From contig CAIIXF020000010.1 in the NCBI GenBank assembly GCA_903813345.2, forward strand, positions 9,664,349 to 9,728,348: a stretch of DNA of 64,000 nucleotides. Reading direction: 5' to 3'. Each line of letters opens with the position of its first letter. The stretch's first letter is position 1. Source of the stretch: Owenia fusiformis. Taxonomy: Eukaryota; Annelida; Polychaeta; Sabellida; Oweniidae. Below, piece by piece: positions 60,241 through 64,000 of the stretch. The notes below the pieces were generated by a model. The model did no database searches, had not been told where the DNA came from, and saw only the letters and a program-made list of their open reading frames with translations. The position numbers and the translations under genes are program-made.

Positions 60241-63200
60241 CTGGAGAATAACGTCAAAAGGTTAGGCAAAAATAATATGAACATACATAAAAAATAATAT
60301 TGTTTCAGGTTATATTAAATTTCTTCTAACTAAAACCCCATCAGAAATATTTTGAAACTAATTTCAATAATAATTTCATTAAATGTGTTTGAAATAATGA
60401 AGTAGAAAATCATATTATCATGTTTATCATCAAAAAGCATTCAATTCTACCTGTCAATGTTAAAACTTACCAAATGACGTGATCCATTCATCCCATGGTA
60501 TATAAGTGGCCAACATAAGAACATCTTCATTCCATAGTACGCCGATGAAGGAAGCTGGAGGTCCTTCAGAACAGCCACATAATGTGGGAAGTCATGTGGT
60601 AGTGCTAATAGAGTACAACTCATCAGAGCAACAGCTGCAATAAGAAATCTGACTTGAAATACAATACATATCAAGTACACTTAATGTGGGAAGTCATGTG
60701 GTAGTGCTAATAGGGTACAGCTCATCAGAGCAATAGCTGCAATAAGAAGTCTGACTTGAAATACAATATATCAAGTACACTTAATGTGGGAAGTCATGTG
60801 GTGGTGCTAATAGGGTACAACTCATCAGAGCAATAGCTGCAATAAGAAGTCTGACTTGAAATACAATACATATCAAGTACACTTAATGTGGGAAGTCATG
60901 TGGTAGTGCTAATACGGTACAGCTCATCAGAGCAATAGCTGCAATAAGAAGTCTGACTTGAAATACAATACATATCAAGTACACTTAATGTGGGAAGTCA
61001 TGTGGTAGTGCTAATAGGGTACAGCTCATCAGAGCAATAGCTGCAATAAGAAGTCTGACTTGAAATACAATATATCAAGTACACTTAATGTGGGAAGTCA
61101 TGTGGTGGTGCTAATAGGGTACAGCTCATCAGAGCAATAGCTGCAATAAGAAGTCTGACTTGAAATACAATACATATCAAGTACACTTAATGTGGGAAGT
61201 CATGTGGTGGTGCTAATAGGGTACACCTCATCAGAGCAATAGCTGCAATAAGAAGTCTGACTTGAAATACAATACATATCAAGTACACTTAATGTGGGAA
61301 GTCATGTGGTAGTGCTAATAGGGTACAGCTCATCAGAGCAATAGCTGCAATAAGAAGTCTGACTTGAAATACAATATATCAAGTACACTTAATGTGGGAA
61401 GTCATGTGGTAGTGCTAATAGGGTACAACTCATCAGAGCAATAGCTGCAATAAGAAGTCTGACTTGAAATACAATACATATCAAGTTCACTTAATGTGGG
61501 AAGTCATGTGGTAGTGCTAATAGGGTACAGCTCATCAGAGCAATAGCTGCAATAAGAAGTCTGACTTGAAATACAATATATCAAGTACACTTAATGTGGG
61601 AAGTCATGTGGTAGTGCTAATAGGGTACAACTCATCAGAGCAATAGCTGCAATAAGAAGTCTGACTTGAAATACAATACATATCAAGTACACTTAATGTG
61701 GGAAGTCATGTGGTAGTGCTAATAGGGTAAAGCTCATCAGAGCAATAGCTGCAATAAGAAGTCTGACTTGAAATACAATATATCAAGTACACTTAATGTG
61801 GGAAGTCATGTGGTAGTGCTAATAGGGTACAACTCATCAGAGCAATAGCTGCAATAAGAAGTCTGACTTGAAATACAATATGAAAACAGTATATGTATGT
61901 ATATTGGTGGCCCAAAAGTAGGTACAGTGGGCCAGTCTGTATATAGATACATTCAAATGCATACTTATAATTGCACTGGTATGAATTCAATTAACATTGT
62001 TCTTCCACATTAACTTGTGATATTTATGCACCATTCCCTAGCGCTAAATTGTTGTAATGCTCAATTAGACAATTACTGTAGATATACTTAATTTGGCCCC
62101 CATTTTAATTTGACGGATTGGCGGATTCAGAAAAGCCGCCAAATTAAAAATCTGTCAAATTTCAGTTTAGAATTTTTCTCCGATGCACTTCAGAAATTAA
62201 ACTCCAGGGGACCTTTTCCTGTCAACATGTCATCAATTCTACATTATTCCAAAAGAAATATAGAAAATATCTTAGTAAATACCTGTCCTAGTGACGTAAA
62301 CATCTACAAAAATTAAAAACTTAAGTTCTGAATCCGCCAAATTAAATAGCCACCAATATTTGAAATTGAGCAAATCAGTCAATGAAATTAAGTAGCATCA
62401 AAATAAGTGTATCTACAGTAACACTGAATAAGACCTTATATTATTGGCAAGCTATGAAATTATATAAAATATTACTTACACACAGACATTGCAATTCCAC
62501 ATATACGAAAGCAAATTGACAGCATGGATGTTAACTCAGGTCTGGAAAGTAGAGAATAAGACTATAGGTATTGATTCCAATAATAGCGAGTTTAAGCTTG
62601 CAATGTTTTTCACAACCTAAACGTGAACGGAAAATATCAAGGCCATGCATTTGTATGCTGGATAAGTCATATGTATAGGTTGGCGTTTCAATTTTATATG
62701 TAAGCCTAAACTCCCTTATACCTACATGGAGTTTGAGAGAAATCACATTATTGGAACAATAATATCGCAATATTTAATATCCAATAACATCAAAATGTGA
62801 TAATCATCCTAATGATCTTCTGCCAGGGGTATCAACAAGTTTCATAACCAACTGGCTAGCTTGTGTTAGAATATACAAGGGACATCCAAAAAGTTCCCCT
62901 GAATTTACATTATTAATATACTAAGAGTTTGATAGGTTCATTTAAGCAGCCTTCAGTATTGTAGAATAAAAATGGTAAAGGTTTTCTTACTTCTTTTTCA
63001 AAATATTCATTTACAATAACTAACAATTCACAATAATTGGCACTTACTTGTATACTGTTAAATGTGGTGAAAGTGGTCTCTTTTTTATTTCTACATTCCT
63101 TTTCCAGAACTCGGCCATTTCTGCTTCAGCTTTTAACTGTTGGGTTGACATGGGGATTCTGGAGAAGATGAACATTTATTAATTTTGCAGAACTGAGAAA

Positions 63201-63852
63201 ATAACTACAGAAAAGAATTCACTAAAACAGAAATGGCTAACAGCAAAGACATAAAACAAATGGGTTCTACTTTTCTTGGACAACTGTTCATCTGAGGGAG
63301 TCCGGGTCCTGAGATCTGAGATGTTATTGCATATTACATAACAGTTGTCTAAAAACTAATAACTATTCACACATTCATGAAATCTGAAGACTATCTTGAA
63401 CAAAAAACTTGGCTAATGAAGGATAGTTTCAGATGGATATTTTGAAATGCTAAGAGGGTTATCACAATTAATCTAAATGTATCTGCATAAAGTCACAATT
63501 AGAGGGATGTATTTTTCACCTATATCTTAACCAGTGTACATGTAGCTGAAAATTGATAACCCTGATATATGTTTTTTGAGACACAAATCTTAACAAGGCA
63601 TTAACATGCAAAATGTCACCACCTACCATTTGTTACAGAGGCAAAACGCCAAACAAGAACTTCTGCCACAAAAAATGTTGGAGGTAATAATAATATCTCA
63701 TCACTTCTGGTGGTGACATAAAAATACTTAATTTAACTTACGCCATTTTTACTAGAGAATTGAGGTTAGGTTTGCTGAATGCGATTGCTTGTGAAGTGGG
63801 CTTGATTATGCATGTCTGCCGCAGGAAACCTGATCTTCCACAAGCTGTCAAC
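60127..63852 (-). CDS. SDHC: Succinate dehydrogenase cytochrome b subunit (complex II), 5' exon outside window
   Basis: Five exons: 63742-63852, 63048-63158, 62480-62541, 60471-60634 and 60127-60240. All have GT-AG borders and continuous phases (2, 2, 1, 0). The 187 codons seen include a basic, Ser/Thr-rich mitochondrial presequence, the RPLSPHLTVY motif, MLSICFRICGIAM (the H-R haem/quinone region of the family), three hydrophobic helices, and WPLIYHGMNGSRHLAWD. That last stretch carries the His of the haem-binding H-x-x-N-G-x-R-H-L signature. The protein anchors SDHA/SDHB in the inner mitochondrial membrane and passes electrons to ubiquinone. The start codon must be right of 64000. The usual SICHR His-Arg reads SICFR here. 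Confidence 0.93.
60471..60634 (-). CDS. SDHC: SDHC, exon with helices 2-3 and haem His
   Basis: Acceptor TTATTGCAG|CTGTTG, donor CATTTG|GTAAGT, 164 nt. VALMSCTLLALPHDFPHYVA, then YGMKMFLCWPLIYHGMNGSR. It is the parent of the decoy array immediately upstream. Confidence 0.93.
60657..61879 (-). repeat. 12-copy tandem array of the SDHC exon boundary
   Basis: Twelve units of 100 or 102 bp begin (word AATGTGGGAAGTC) at 60683, 60783, 60885, 60987, 61087, 61189, 61291, 61391, 61493, 61593, 61695 and 61795. Each contains, on the minus strand, a pyrimidine-rich acceptor TTCTTATTGCAG and then 55 nt of exon (read AIALMSCTLLALPHDFPH). Each then reads straight into TAA. The real exon copy adjoins at 60580-60634. 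The 2-bp length difference comes from ACATATC against ATATC. All lie between the upstream donor (62480) and the true acceptor (60634). Confidence 0.95.
62073..62421. mobile_element. MITE with TTACTGTAGATAYACTTA ends
   Basis: Left TTACTGTAGATATACTTA, right TAAGTGTATCTACAGTAA. Inner parts GGCGGATTCAG and CTGAATCCGCC are also inverted. 349 bp, no real ORF, probable TA target duplication. It lies in the SDHC intron beside the decoy array. Confidence 0.75.
62480..62541 (-). CDS. SDHC: SDHC, first helix exon
   Basis: Acceptor ACTTTCCAG|ACCTGA, donor CTGTGT|GTAAGT, 62 nt, phase 2 to 1. PELTSMLSICFRICGIAMSV. Confidence 0.9.
63048..63158 (-). CDS. SDHC: SDHC, exon with RPLSPH motif
   Basis: Acceptor TTCTCCAG|AATCCC, donor ACAA|GTAAGT, 111 nt. 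AEFWKRNVEIKKRPLSPHLT is the conserved start of mature SDHC. Confidence 0.93.
63592..63727 (+). mobile_element. MITE, ATGTCACCAC family, copy 9
   Basis: AACAAGGCATTAACATGCAA, ATGTCACCACCTACCATTTG, ending AATATCTCATCACTTCTGGT and GGTGACATAAAAAT. It ends 15 bp from the SDHC presequence exon. Confidence 0.8.
63742..63852 (-). CDS. SDHC: SDHC, mitochondrial presequence exon
   Basis: Acceptor ATATTTCAG|GTTGAC, donor ATGGC|GTAAGT, 111 nt. LTACGRSGFLRQTCIIKP and SKPNLNSLVKMA: basic, hydroxylated, without acidic residues, as in a matrix-targeting signal. Confidence 0.85.
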
Positions 63853-64000
63853 CTGAAATATTAGAAATTACTAAATGTACAATCTGTTTTGAACAGAATC
63901 ATTAGCCTCTTAAAAAATTAACATCAAAGGTGTTGTTATTTTAATACTATACATGTACTTGACTAATCATATTGAAACTTGGTTCAGATATTCCATAAAG

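Noticed and set aside
60447-61990. Separate small genes encoding ALMSCTLLALPHDFPH
   Set aside because: They are copies of the SDHC exon edge in the tandem array, each ending at a stop.
1-64000. CRISPR arrays, rRNA, tRNA or bacterial operons
   Set aside because: Direct repeats here are minisatellites or MITEs without unique spacers; no tRNA or rRNA signature was recognised; genes are spliced eukaryotic genes.

Overview
This is animal nuclear DNA. Genes are split by canonical GT-AG introns, the DNA is AT-rich, and there are many microsatellites, minisatellites, MITEs, a LINE and a DIRS retrotransposon. There is no operon structure and there are no bacterial signals. The encoded proteins (a mitochondrial complex II subunit, a sorting nexin 24-type PX protein and an RCC1-repeat protein) and the repeat content suggest a marine invertebrate. 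I cannot fix the phylum from sequence alone.

Layout. (1) 1-14.2 kb: mostly non-coding, with three large minisatellites (26-, 21- and about 16-bp units) and two weak possible minus-strand exons (362-491 and about 3326-3514). (2) 14.2-38.9 kb, minus strand: an RCC1-repeat gene. I assembled six coding exons whose splice phases all agree. They give at least 541 residues: an acidic low-complexity N-terminus of about 270 residues followed by five RCC1-type repeats. One intron is 11.8 kb. The 3' end was not found. (3) 40.8-46.2 kb, plus strand: a nearly intact DIRS-type tyrosine-recombinase retrotransposon. It has a gag-like ORF, an RT/RNase H/methyltransferase-like ORF, a YR ORF, inverted terminal repeats and an internal complementary region. 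(4) 46.5-48.3 kb: two direct copies of an unclassified repeat; the second copy carries a nested 182-bp MITE with a target duplication. (5) 48.9-55.5 kb, plus strand: a five-exon SNX24-like gene encoding 165 aa. Intron 1 holds a CR1/Jockey-type LINE on the opposite strand, intron 2 holds an 851-bp near-perfect palindrome, and intron 3 holds a MITE. (6) 55.5-59.5 kb: a minisatellite that begins inside the SNX24 stop region, a mariner-like element with a transposase remnant, a fold-back element, and an array of repeats of about 115 bp. (7) 60.1-63.9 kb, minus strand: the last five coding exons of SDHC (succinate dehydrogenase cytochrome b subunit); its first exon lies beyond the window. The intron before its fourth exon here contains 12 tandem copies of that exon's own 5' boundary, acceptor included, each running into an in-frame stop.

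The three host genes show no common pathway; they are simply neighbours. The most unusual features are the SDHC decoy-acceptor array, the DIRS element with its full terminal architecture, the 851-bp palindrome, and a dispersed MITE family with ATGTCACCAC ends seen about nine times in the window.
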